Assembly: GCA_018466975.1 (NCBI GenBank)
Contig: CM031552.1
Span: 992,001-1,056,000 of the forward strand
DNA: 64,000 nt
Source: Sparassis latifolia
Lineage: Eukaryota > Basidiomycota > Agaricomycetes > Polyporales > Sparassidaceae
Direction of reading: 5' to 3'
The translations under genes and the position numbers were made by a program. Positions 45,312-56,630 of this stretch are shown here, in pieces. The notes under the pieces are model-generated. The model was not told where the DNA came from. It saw only the letters and a list, made by a program, of their open reading frames with translations, and ran no database searches. Within the stretch, counting starts at the first letter, position 1. Each line of letters starts with the position of its first letter.

Positions 45312-48300
45312 TTATGAGTGCACTGGGGAAGAAGGAATATCCGTATCATCTAGCGATACCTCTTCCACAAAGGTCTTAACAGCGCCAAGGAGCTCATGCA
45401 TGAGCATTGTCCGATCCCAATCCGAACGATGTCTCCAGACACAGCCAAGGCATGTGGCACGCAGCTGCTCGAGTTGCTCCACATTCAGTGAAGCTGTGCT
45501 GTTACGCAGAGTTTCCTTCAATGCAGACAATAGATCTTCATCGATGTGAAAATCCGGCAAGGGAGTCGGCGGACGGTCGATTTCCATCGGCTGTTCGACA
45601 GGCGTACGTTCAGCCTGCGGGTCTTCAGTCACAGCATACAATGCTACATCTGGCTCAGGTGTATGCAACGAGAGCCCGTTAGGCTGCTGCTCCGAATCAG
45701 AGCGAAGGAACTGGGTATGATCGTCCGCGAGTGCGGGAGTTAGGAATGGATTATCGTCAGCACTGAGTTGCGGAACGATTGGAGGAAGTGCGTTGGAAGG
45801 TGGAGGAAGGGGATTAAGAAGCGACGGATCGAATCCATTCCTGCGGGACGGTTCGTGGTCCATGCTTTCGAAGCCGTTGACCGCTGGAGATGGGGATGGC
45901 GGAGTTCGCATACGCTCTGGAACCTCGGCGAAACGCACCCCAACAGGCCGCGGTGGCGTGGATGGTTGTCCGACAAGATCCAAGGGATCACGATCGTCGT
46001 CGTCATCGTCAATTTTCGAGCGTTTCTGTAGATGCCTACCTGCCTCATCCTCGGAAGGCGTCGCAGTAGCTTCGTTCGATCGTTGTCTCTTCAGCCGACG
46101 TTCGAGCTTTAACGGATCCGTGATAGAGATCTCCGGTTGTTGCCCGTTATGACGTGCACTGCGCCGAGTGCCAGGAGCATAGGCTTGCGATGCCGCATTG
46201 TCCTCGACAGCCTTGCCCTTGCCCTTGCTCTTCCTTCGCTCCTCCCTTCGTTTCCGCTCTCGACCCGCCATCCGCTCGCACTCGAGCCTGAACTGTGGAT
46301 CAAAGTCGTTGATGCTGACTTCAGCCGCGGTCAGCATCGCCTGCGCTCTGTACAACCGCTCGGGATCCTCCTGAACACGAACGCTCGCATTATGGACGAT
46401 CTTGCGGATGTCGTCCAGGAAATCGTCTGGCGTCAGATACCTGTTCTTATACAATTCATAGTGCATCTGTTCCAAATCCATGTCAAAGAGCTGGGGCTGA
46501 GCTGGAGGGACCAGTTGCGCCAATTCTTGGATTTGATGGATTCCGTTGACAGGCTGGTCAATAACTTGATCTGTCCGTTCCGCCTCTACTAGCTTGATCA
46601 CACCATCTACGTCAGCGTGCGCTTCAACACTGGCCGCCGTGACCACCTCGACCTCTGGTATAGCGTTGAAATCGAAGTTGTATTCCTCCTGGAAACGATA
46701 CTTATCAGTAAAAACAAAAAGCTGGCAGCAGAAGGTGCACACCATAGCCTTCTTGGTGAAACGCTTGAACTTGCGCTTCAGTTCCGTCAAGATCGGGCCG
46801 AGACGGTATCTGAGCAGGGTTGCCACCCGCTGATCATTCTCTTCTTGCATAGCGAGTTCCGCAGCAGTAGGCTGGCGAGGTTCCAAGGGAGGGGCTATGG
46901 GAAGGTCCTCAAGCACGCGTTTCTTGCGCTTGATACCGTCTGGGAAGTGGTTCGGAGGCCGACGAACGTCTTGCAACAACGGATCAAAGAACTGTTCCCG
47001 CTGAAAAGAGCTAGGGCTGAAGAGCTCAACACGATTTTCACGTATTGGTCCGAACCAAGCACGAGCATCTCTGGGTAATGAGCTGAAGGGCCCATCTACC
47101 ACTGCAAGTAGGAGGACTGGATCGGTTGGCGCCAACGTGTCCAGCATAGAGCGAACAGTCGTTCGTGACGCCTCTGATAGCGCCGCACACCATCCAACTA
47201 ACGAAGGTATGTACACGACGGAAGGCTGATGGCGCTTCGCCTCAACAAAGAGTTGGACGATGGCAGCCTCTGGTGTCTGTATCACTTCTCAGTAACCGAA
47301 ATAGCACTGAATATTTGAGGCTTACTCTAGTGGAATCGCTCATCAAGCTGCCCAGATCAAGGCTCTGAATGTGGTAGCCTTCGAGATGATGCAGGACAGC
47401 AGCCGCAACGTAGCCATGGCCCATGCCCGCAGTCCCATGTAATACCACCCGGGGACGGTAAATACGAAGAGATTCCATCGCTGTTATTGCATCAAACAGT
47501 GCAAGCAGAAAAGAACAGCAAAAAATCTCACACTGCATCATGAGCTCGCGTTCCAGAGCACCCTCCTCGCCTTCGTCTTCATATTCAGCTTCCTCCAATG
47601 CACTTCGCTTCTTACTAACAGGCAGAACCTTTCCGATGACATCCTTAATCTTGTCCAGCGAATCTTGTAGTAATGGTACCAACTGCGAGGGAAGAGGTGA
47701 TGCCGCGGATGATGCAGATCGCGCGGAGGAAGGAATAAGCTCTGAGTTTACGGAGATGAGCGTTAGCATTCTCGGCAAGTACGGTCCCCAATGTTCACGT
47801 GGGAGAAGACCGGTGAGTGCATGAAAAAGACATACGAACTTTTGATCGCGATCATGAAATCTCGCAGCTCAACGTCGATGCTTTCTGGCTGCAAGAGTAG
47901 ACGATCGTTGGACTTGTAGATCTGTGGATACCGCCGCTGAACAGCATTGAGAGCAGCTTCTGTACATAGCGCCTACAAATCGCAGCGGCGCATTCCTCAT
48001 TTAGAATATATTTCAGAATGGAATCTCTGCAAGACAGGCGCACCCGGAGATCGGCACCACCGTATCCCTTCGTCATTTTCGCCAAACCCTTGACATTTGC
48101 TCCGCCCTTTTCGCCGTTCCAGCCGGCCCATTTCCTTGTCATGATAGTCAGTATGCGCTCTCTAGCCTCCAACCCAGGTAAAGGGAAGTAGAATTCTCTA
48201 TCGAATCTACCCGGCCGACGGAGAGCGGGATCAATGGCGTCCGGCCGATTCGTCGCACCAATCACGATGACCTGACCTCGACCATCCATACCGTCCATTA

Positions 48301-50207
48301 AGGCAAGCAGAGTCGACACGATCGATGCGTGGATCTGGTCTTGTTTTGACGAGCGCACAGGAGCCAGACCATCAATTTCGTCAAAAAAGATAATGCTCGG
48401 CTGCGAATTACGAGCTTCTTCAAACAAGAGTCGAAGCTGACGTTCGGCTTCGCCGACCCACTTGGAAAGACAATCAGCGCCTTTGCGCATGAAGAATGCT
48501 GGAAACAAGTGATCAGCACAGAAAACGAAAGAAACGACGACGTGAATATACAGTCACTCACAGATGCCCCTTCCGTTTGAACGACAGCTAGCAGCCAGGG
48601 CCCGCGCAAGCAATGTCTTGCCGGTACCAGGTGGACCGTGAAAGAGGACCCCTCGAGGAGGTGTCACATCGAACCGTTGAAACACCTCAGGGTACAAGAG
48701 GGGTAGCAGGGTCATCTCCTTTAACGAATTGATGTCTACAGGATAACTTGACAAACGGGACGTGACAACAAGACGGATCGCACTTACGTTCATCCAAGCC
48801 ACCAACCTCATCAAAAGTAACATTCTGGTTAACACCAAGAGGGTCTGCATCCGCCAAAGCTGTGAGGAGATATCATTTAAATGTTCTGGCATACGCTGAG
48901 CCAACAACTTACCAGCATCACCAATTTTTCCCAGGTTCGACGGAGTGCCGGCGGTGGCGGCTAAATCACCTGGAAATAGCCCTCCAGCATTTCCAGCAAA
49001 GACGCCCCCAACAGACCCAACGCCAAAAGGTTTGCGAGGCGTGCGAGTCGCATAATCGGAATCCTGGAGCATCTTCAATGACTTGACATTGTAGGCACAT
49101 AAGAGGATAACATACAGAATCGTCTCCCGGCGGCGCTCCCATCCATCGGCTCAATTCCGCTCCAGTTGCACTCCAACCAGGTGCTTTGCTTTTCCCGCCG
49201 CCACCATTTCGCCCAATACTACGATTTCCGCCTGCACGGCTCTTGGTTGGAGGTCTCATGTCTTCCAACGGTGGCGGGATGGCGTAATTTATCTTTACCC
49301 TTTGTCTGAGCGCGTACGGCCGACCGTCCTGCTCCTGCTCAATATCACCATCGGCATCCACATCACCCTCTGCGTCCGCATCTTCGTCCGCCTCCGGTTC
49401 AGGCGTCGTTCTGATAGCCTCGTCCAATGACCCCTCCGCGTCGAGGGATGCAGAAGACGGGTCGTCTACATAAGCTTCTTCTTCGTCTTGATCTCGTACG
49501 CCTTGACGCGTCCGTCGCGTACGGGAACGCGTGGAACGCGATGTTGATGCCTGTGGGTGCTGACGTAGACCACTGCGGCGTGTAATACGACCACCGTTGT
49601 TGCCGTTGTGCTCATGACCAGGAACTAGATTTTTGCTTTGACTTCGTGTCGTCCGACCTACTTTCACATCCCCCTCTTCGTCGCTGACAATGAAACCGTT
49701 TAAGCGAGGCGCCTTAGATTTCGAAGAACGATTTCGCAGAGAATACCGTCCGGCATGGTCTTGGTCGTCCTCGTCGTCGGCTGCATTTTGGTCTATTCCA
49801 TCTGCCCCTCCGTGCAATAAATTCAGTTCATCGTCGAGGACAGCATCATCTTCGCTTGCTGACTCCTTGTACGACTTCTTGAGAATCCTGCGGCCTCGCG
49901 ACGTAGTCTCATACACCACCGGCGACTGGTGGTGCTCGTCGTTATCCGCAGGAAACTTCTCTTCCTCCACGTCCATAGATCCATTACTCTCGTGATATTC
50001 GGAACTCGAAGCGGCGGAGCGGTGGCGTCCTGAAGCGCGGGTATTCGGTGCCATAGGGGGGAGCTTGATGACAAGGTGTTCCTGCGATGGATAGGTGGAA
50101 GGACTCGGTAAGAAAGGTTCGAAGGAGTTCAAAGGGGGAGCAAGGGCGTAAAATCCGGTCGGCGTGTATCGGAAGTTATTGTTCTCGAGATCGCCGTTGG
50201 GCTGCAT
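45312..50207 (-). CDS. YTA7: Yta7/ATAD2-type chromatin AAA+ ATPase with bromodomain
   Basis: Yta7/ATAD2 proteins act on histone H3-H4 and maintain chromatin boundaries. The start is taken at 50207 ([11 protein letters not shown]), though ATG 50057 ([11 protein letters not shown]) is an equally plausible start. The N-terminal 400 residues are acidic and Arg-rich ([27 protein letters not shown]). The first AAA+ module has TFDEVGG, Walker [27 protein letters not shown], Walker [13 protein letters not shown] and [21 protein letters not shown] second ATPase module has a degenerate Walker A ([10 protein letters not shown], Lys replaced by His), as in the family. The bromodomain-like part follows ([30 protein letters not shown]). 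The C-terminal region ends [12 protein letters not shown]. Introns of 50-70 bp split the ATPase part. Confidence 0.92.
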
Positions 50208-50798
50208 GGAAAATCGCCAGATGAAGAGGTTGCTTGCCTACAACTCCTCGACGCTCTGTGGCGGCTTCTAGAGTGCGTCTTGCAAGCAGAAAGGAGCGAC
50301 GAGGATAATATCGAGCAGACCGAAGCGCACAACGAGTACAGAGTAGAACTTGGTCAGTCGCGAGTGCAAGATGACAGTCTATTTGTCCATATTTGTTCGC
50401 AGTGGCGGTGCCTTTGGTGATGTTTGGCGTTATCGCCGCCTCGTTCCTGCCTGTCTCTCCTCCTCCCCTTTCCCCACCATCCTTTCGAGATCCAAAACGC
50501 ATGAAACATACGTTGTAGCCGCATACCCCAGAGTCTGACATGCCCGAGCATCCGCAGGACGTGGCGGGTAAGTCGAAGTTCGGCCTTGGTTGTCATTTTA
50601 CCTGTAAATATGGTATCTCCGGCCTCCAACACGTCGAATGACCTTCAACAGAGCCGTCAACATGAGTGTTTGGAACGAAGAGTCGCGGAAAATGTTCGAC
50701 GATGTTGCATGGCCTCCACTGAGTTGGAGCGCAATCATACAGACTCTTAGCCAGTCACGTTTTACCTTCTTAGGAAACTCTAATGCCGCGGAGCTCTA

Positions 50799-50833
50799 AC
50801 CAACATGGCACAATGTTAGTGTACCATGTTGGT
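50799..50833. repeat. Perfect 10-bp inverted repeat (hairpin)
   Basis: ACCAACATGG (50799-50808) and CCATGTTGGT (50824-50833) are exact complements separated by 15 bp. The arm extends with one mismatch. It may be a relic of a small transposon end or a structural element; no target duplication was established. Confidence 0.6.
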
Positions 50834-51221
50834 AAACAATTCTACATAAAATGTGGGCAATCGGTGTGTACATCTTTTGATTGAGTCTTACATATGTCTT
50901 CTTGTTGCATGAGCTAGTAGTCCTGGATGACTGACGCATATGTTCCGTAGTTAGGAGCTTTAATTGGTCAGTCATGTGGCACGGGTGCTACGCTGCCAGT
51001 GGTAGTGAACTAAATCCATCCTAAGTACTTAGCGAGTACGTTAACAGAGTCTTTCCCCCGCCCCTGGCCGTCTGACAACTTGCGTACGCTCCCTACAAGT
51101 AGCTGGTAACCCGTGTGGCGTGTTTCAATATCCAACTATGAGTACGGCGTGGTTGGCGTAGTGAGGGAGCAGTTACAGTTGTACGTCCAACTTCACAATA
51201 TTTTCTGCCTGCAACTGAGTG

Positions 51222-51296
51222 CATAGTAGACTACACTATCGGAATAGTACATGCAGAAGAATATGACAATTATGGCATAACATACTGTCTACTATG
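51222..51296. repeat. Inverted repeat CATAGTAGAC / GTCTACTATG
   Basis: Exact 10-bp arms at 51222-51231 and 51287-51296 enclose 55 bp of AT-rich sequence. The size and layout are like a very short MITE or its footprint, but a target site duplication could not be established. Confidence 0.5.
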
Positions 51297-51373
51297 TTCA
51301 CAGCTATGGGAGTTCGGAAGTGGTTTTACAAAACAATAGATCACTAAAACGACAAGTTCAACATTCCTGCGTT

Positions 51374-53395
51374 TCACCGGGCATAAGGATGGTAATTGTG
51401 CTGGCCTCTCTGCCCTGCGCGTTGAGGGCCGACGCCAGATTGACCAGCGCCCGCCCCTGCGGACGCGCCTCTGGGACCGCGAGGGACATTCGGGCCCATG
51501 CCTCCCTGCATCACCCCACCACTAGGTCCACCCGCACCGGCCCCTCCACGACCCATGCCCCCTCCGTTCATGCCGCCTCCCATGCCCATGCCGGCCATGG
51601 GCGAGCCACCCATACCGGGCATCCTCATGCCTCCGCCCATACCACCCGCCATGCCGGCCATCATGGGGTTCATCCCGCCAGCCATCATGGGGTTCATCCC
51701 GCCAGCCATCATGGGATTCATCCCGCCCATCTGTTGTATCATCCTGGTATACAGAGAGGCCAGAGCTTGAGGGTCGAAGTGCGTGTTGGTTGCGCCAGCC
51801 CCTGTTGGGCCAGATGCACCTCCGTACCCTTCTTGAGTGCTGTACCCACCACCGTTATAGCCTCTGCCTGCATTACCGACAGGACCGCCCTCGGCGTAGC
51901 TCTCTCGCTGAGAGCGAGGTTGAGCAAGTTTCACATCAATCTAATGTTTATGAGCCACCGAGCAAGTGTTGAAAGACTATTGCGAACACTCACCAGCTTA
52001 CCGTCAATCTCGAGATTACCGAAACCGAGAAATGACTCCACGTTTACGTTCTCGAACGATACGAACCCGAAGCCTTTGCTGCGCCCGGTCTCCCGGTCCA
52101 ACATGACGGTGGCATCGACCACCTTACCGAACTGCGAGAAGAATTCGCGCATCGATTCCGAGGTTACACTACCAGCAAGGCCTCCGATAAAGAGTTTCGT
52201 AGCACGTTGATGTTCCTGTCGAGGAATTGCGCGCTTGGGATCAATCTTGTAGAACGAGCACCTATCAGCATTGAAAACAAAAGAATTTATGATTACACGA
52301 CGTACAATCTTGCCGTCGAGGAAGTGCTCGCGCACCATCACTGCGTTGACCGATGCGGGATCTTCAAATGTCAGGAAAGCGAAGCAACGCGAACGACCAG
52401 CCGCATCTCTCATGATGGTACATGCTTCAACCTTTCCGAATTGCGAGAAGTATTCTCGGAGACCCTCTGCCGCAATGACCTATTTAGCACTACAGGACGC
52501 ACAGGAGAAGCCATAACGATGTATGTACCATCTGTGGTATCCCAATTCAGACCGCCAATGAACATCTTGCTATATTATTACACCAGAGTGTCATTGCAGC
52601 AGGGGGGGCAGGTGGCATCCGGCACGCAGTTATGGAAAAGAGCACTGGCATTAGTACGCAGTAACCTAGAACAAAAGCAGTCGTGACAGAGGGGAGGAGA
52701 GATGGACGACTCTACTGAGTGCAAAGCGGTGCTAGCCTAGCTTAGACCTAGGAAAGCCGATACGCTAGAGCTAGTCGTAGGCGACAGGTAGGCGACAGTG
52801 GCTCACTACCCTGGGGAGCCACGTTACACGAGCGACTCAGCTTCGTAACTAAAGCCTAGTGTCGACACCCAACCCAGTCATGCTCACAGTGAGCGCCCGC
52901 AAAGCAAAGGAAAGACTGAAGTAACGTCAGTTGTGGCTCGAGGAAACAGTACTCACCCTTCCTCTTTCATCTCCGATGGTCGTACAGGACGGTCGATTGG
53001 AGGCTGATAACCGACATCCTGTCGCGCAGGTGGTGGCTCCCTGTATTCTGGAGTTAGCCGGTCTTGATACGTCGGGATTTGTTGTGTAGGTGGTGACGTG
53101 TATGGTGGAATAGCAGTAGGAGTGATACTGGCATGCGACGGTTGCGAGCTACTCTCTGTGGAGGTCGTGGTCTGTGCGACTTTAGTTGGGGTGCTTCTGC
53201 CTTCGCGGGTGCCGGGGCCTCCTTTCGGGGTGACTCCGCAGTATCGCTTTTGCCATTCTCCTCAGGCTGTTCCATCGGTACAGTGAATTCACTTTCATCG
53301 TTCCCGTAGAGGTCTGGCAAAACACTTCATAAGCCACGTCACCTGCAAGTACCAAAGACTATACCTCCGTACAAGTCTGCATCGAGGTCGGACAT
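51374..53395 (-). CDS. Two-RRM RNA-binding protein (Hrp1/hnRNP-A-like)
   Basis: This resembles yeast Hrp1 and Musashi/hnRNP A/B proteins, which bind RNA through two tandem RRMs in mRNA 3'-end formation, export or stability. Exon 1 starts at 53395 (MSDLDADLYG) and splices across an intron to DLYGNDESEFTVPMEQPEE. A Pro-rich linker leads to RRM1: MFIGGLNWDTTD (RNP2) and SRCFAFLTFEDP (RNP1). RRM2 has TKLFIGGLAGSVTSES (RNP2) and GRSKGFGFVSFENV (RNP1). The C-terminal region is Gly/Met-rich with three tandem MNPMMAGG repeats and many GGM tripeptides, ending YHPYAR. Splicing between the two RRMs uses short introns near 52260-52320 and 51930-52000. It lies downstream of Yta7 on the same strand. Confidence 0.9.
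51654..51725 (+). repeat. 24-bp tandem repeat in the Gly/Met-rich tail
   Basis: Three consecutive 24-bp units (51654-51677, 51678-51701, 51702-51725), differing by one or two bases, encode the octapeptide repeat AGGMNPMM on the minus strand. The frame-preserving unit allows copy number variation in the low-complexity tail of the two-RRM protein. Confidence 0.85.
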
Positions 53396-53580
53396 AGTGA
53401 AGACGGGGATGAAAGTGGTGAGAGTGCAAGAAAACGGCCGAGTGGTTCCGCAAACTTTTCCCGTTCCCACACTTAATAAACTTCTTACCAAGTTGTAGCA
53501 AGTCGAATTTACTTCAAACTCCGATAAGTCCAGCTCGAAGGGACTGAATTTTAGTGGCCTGACTACTAACACTCCTCAAG

Positions 53581-53961
53581 TTAAATAACGATGTCGGTCA
53601 GCTCGGCTGCATTGTGTCTCCCTAGGGCGTCGACCAATGTAGTCCGCAAAATGGGTGTCCAAATGGTCGCTAGGCCACTGGTTTGTCCGTCAAAATTTGC
53701 ACCGACAAACCTTCTGATGGTCGTCCAAATATTTTGTCTAGGCGGCATCATCTGGTGTCGTTGTCCGTGCTTGCCAGGTCCCCTCGTCCACCTATGTGGG
53801 TTCTCCGAGTATGATCCTTGCAGATAGTACAGATGTAGCAAGTTGACGTAGAGTTGACTGCGACTCGCAGATATTGGTTGTGTTGCATCATACTTCAGCA
53901 CGAATTCCGCCCTTCGTGCTCCGTCACGGAAGAAGCCAGATCTCGAAGGCGTGCCCATCAT
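53581..53961 (-). CDS. Uncertain ORF upstream of the two-RRM gene
   Basis: An uninterrupted 126-codon frame begins with ATG ATG at 53961 (MMGTPSRSGFFRDGARR) and ends with TAA at 53581. It looks reasonably protein-like (RFVGANFDGQTSGLATIW; ILRTTLVDALGRHNAAEL) but has no recognisable domain and overlaps, on the other strand, the open frame of the next entry. It could be a separate small gene or an antisense open frame. Confidence 0.3.
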   Translation of the reverse strand: MMGTPSRSGFFRDGARRAEFVLKYDATQPISASRSQLYVNLLHLYYLQGSYSENPHRWTRGPGKHGQRHQMMPPRQNIWTTIRRFVGANFDGQTSGLATIWTPILRTTLVDALGRHNAAELTDIVI

Positions 53962-54560
53962 CGAAAACCCTCCTCCAGATGTTGTTCTCCTCCTGTTGGA
54001 AGGTCGTGCAGCTACTTGCGCCGGCGAACTTTCACAACGAGTAATATTCGGTCGTAACCCGACACCGGAATTGTACTACCGCGGCATAGTGACGAACATC
54101 CGCTTGATGAGCCACTACATGAATACTGTGGACCGGGATGTGAGTCATCCCCGGGCATGCTACACAGCCAGCCATTGATGGTACACCGTAGGAGTTTAGG
54201 TCGTCCACCGTCGAAGACGGCTCTCCTATCGCTCGTGGTAGGAAGGCGTACATCACTTTTGCTCGCGTAGCAGACCGTTGGATGAACGAAGCCTTCTCCA
54301 TTCTTCCGCCTGGTCCTGTGGATCCCGAGCTTGCGGATACGTTGTATTACTTCCGCATGAATTCGCAGCTGATCGACTTGTATGAGCAAGGTGACAAAAT
54401 ACCACCTCCCAGGCCGGCATGGACGGACATATGCGATGCAATCGTCCTAGCATCCCATGTCGCGCATGACCCTCTGGATGGAGCTGCAGGAGGTGTACCT
54501 TGGAACGAAGCTCTCTATGACGTCACGGTTACCCCCCGCGAGCCTGACGAACGGAAGTGA
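53851..54560 (+). CDS. Small hypothetical protein, start unresolved
   Basis: The plus frame is open from 53851 through LEGVPIIENPPPDVVLLLLE and ELYYRGIVTNIRLMSHYMN. A GTGAGT donor at 54140 and an AAG acceptor at 54246 (phase 0, 107 bp) join it to AYITFARVADRWMNEAF, followed by LADTLYYFRMNSQLIDLYE, WTDICDAIVLASHVAHDPL and a stop at 54560. The sequence reads as a genuine globular protein of about 200 residues. No in-frame ATG precedes the conserved part, so a 5' exon is missing. Function is not recognised. Confidence 0.45.
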
Positions 54561-54881
54561 AGTGGCTTTTTGTCGTTAGACAACGGGCATGGTCTTTTCA
54601 GATGAAAGCGACGGAGATTGCGGACATACGCACGTAAAGTACGAAAGACCTGTGTATTATCGAGTTGCACTGTGATGTCCTTGTACTTGTAATATATATT
54701 CCTCATCCTCCGCTGTGGCGCCATGTGCACCCCATTTTACAGTATGCGTAGCCTATGGCTCCATGTTGCGGAAGAAAAAATTGTGCGGCAGCCACATACG
54801 AGTCAACACCCATAGGAGGAAGTCAACATCGAATCAACATGAACCATCGTCAAAGTCTACAGTTGACAGTCATCACCTGGG

Positions 54882-55830
54882 ATGCAGCAGATGGGTGCCC
54901 GAGAGGATGTCACCGTTGGGATTCTCGGTGAGTGCGGTTGCTTCGTGCCTCAGGCATGCGAGACTGATACTGTACACGACACAGCTTTACAGGGTGCTTT
55001 TGCAGAGCATCAGGTGATGCTACAGAAGCTCTCAGTGAAGAGGCGGATCGTCATCGTTCTTGTCCGCACTGAGGAGGATTTGCACAAATGCGATGCTCTA
55101 ATCATACCTGGTGGAGGTGTGTTCTGTCTCAATCTTCGTTGACGAATCCTAATGGAATCGTCGTGTGCCGTTCAGAGTCGACAACCATCGCGTTATTGGC
55201 TCGTCTGGCTGGGTTGCTCGGCCCCCTCCGTGAATTCTTGAAGACGAAACCTGTTTGGGGGACATGCGCCGGTGCTATTCTACTTGCACAGTCCATAGAG
55301 GGTGCCAAGAAGGGCGGGCAGGAGCTCCTTGGCGGAATCTCTGTCAGCGTGGGTAGGAATGGTTGGGGTTCGCAGGCAAGTCGCATTCGCAACGTCGTCA
55401 AGACTTCCGTAGTGCTCAAAATTTGACGACGTCTTCAGGTGGAGTCTTTCGAGGCGCCGCTGGAGGTGGAAGGTCTTCGTGACTCAGCTCGACCTTTCCA
55501 TGGAGTCTTCATTCGTGCTCCTGTAAGTGGGACGCCTCAAATTGAGTTTCACGCGACTTATTGTTTGTCCTCAAGGTCATCCTTGCGCTCTCACCGTCGC
55601 CGACAGACCCTCCAATTCAGATCTTATCCCGCATATCTACATCGTTGCTGCCACAGTCGCAAACGCTCGTACCCCACGACGAAGACGATACGGACCCGCG
55701 AGACGCAGGGACAGTTGTTGCGTTGCGGCAGGGCCGTCATCTGCTCACCACCTTCCACCCGGAACTGACCAAGGATGACCGCTTCCACGAGTACTTCGTG
55801 CGGGAGTGTGTCCTCCCTTCACTCGTGTGA
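54882..55830 (+). CDS. Pyridoxal 5'-phosphate synthase glutaminase subunit (PdxT/SNO)
   Basis: This class-I glutaminase hydrolyses glutamine and passes ammonia to the PdxS/SNZ partner, making vitamin B6 (PLP) from ribose 5-phosphate and glyceraldehyde 3-phosphate. Exon 1 (ATG 54882, [15 protein letters not shown]) splices at a GTGAGT to [16 protein letters not shown], the family's N-terminal signature. The oxyanion strand DALIIPGG is followed, after an intron, by [15 protein letters not shown]. The nucleophile Cys is in [12 protein letters not shown] and the His/Glu of the triad are in TFHPELT. The segment [10 protein letters not shown] is also typical. Introns are about 50-60 bp. An in-frame ATG at 54891 is an alternative start. 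No SNZ/PdxS gene is in the window. Confidence 0.93.
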
Positions 55831-56630
55831 TCACAAGGGGGATCAATGTGCGTTGCCTTAATCTATTCTCTAAGCTTTTATGTAAAGGCAGCTTGTCTGC
55901 CTGTAATTTGTGTAGTTCTGCCCTCGGGCCTCACAGCTGCAGATACCATCGAGCGATATACACGGCTGCGTTGCAGTTGCCTGTATTTGCCTAGTGTTAC
56001 CCTTAATATTCGTCCACGCCTAGACCTGCTGCTTTTTGTTGCATTGCCTCAGATTTGCCCCAATGGCGTTAGTAGCCCGCCTTGTGGCACTCAGACTCAA
56101 ACGTCACAACGCCAGTTTTGCCGCCTCGCTATCGATTGTTTATTACTCTAAATATTCGACATTTATAGGGCCTTGTGAGTCAGTGTTGCTCCGGGTGAGA
56201 TTAGGGGAGCTCAAGAATCGATCAATTTCCACCCAAATACGATTCGCATATGCTGCAGAAGACCCGATGGTGGAAGTGAGACACAAACACCATATGTATC
56301 GCTTATCGGCGAACGTCACTGCTGACAGACAGGACTATGACATGAGCGAGAAGCTGGCGAGCACACGCTGACCTCGCTTCGTCCTAAATGCGCCTTGCAT
56401 GCACATGGGTTACCCGCCTCCGAGAAGTGCGTGGTCACGTTTCCTCGGATATCAGACACTGATATCCCGAGGCACGAAGGTTGAAGCAGACTGACAGAGG
56501 TCTACTCTACCCGGGAAAACTCCTCGGGCGTGTCTTTTGGAGAGGATGGTAAGCTTGGGGCGCCTGCCGTTACCTAAAAATAGGACACTTCTTCAGCAGT
56601 CATTCGAACTGAACTCGTCTGGAGACCGTC
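55831..56630. other. Intergenic stretch with a repeat relic
   Basis: No supported gene. A hairpin at about 56437-56473 is built from CCTCGGATATCAG and CTGATATCCCGAGG. It is followed by a segment resembling 32602-32632 (shared GATATC-GAGG-ACGAAGGT pattern), so this is probably a relic of the same dispersed element. Confidence 0.4.

Larger units (their letters stand above)
50630..51373. other. Intergenic stretch with two inverted repeats
   Basis: About 740 bp without an open frame, between the divergent start side of the Yta7 gene and the 3' end of the RNA-binding protein gene. It holds two inverted repeats listed separately and otherwise nothing recognisable. Confidence 0.5.
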
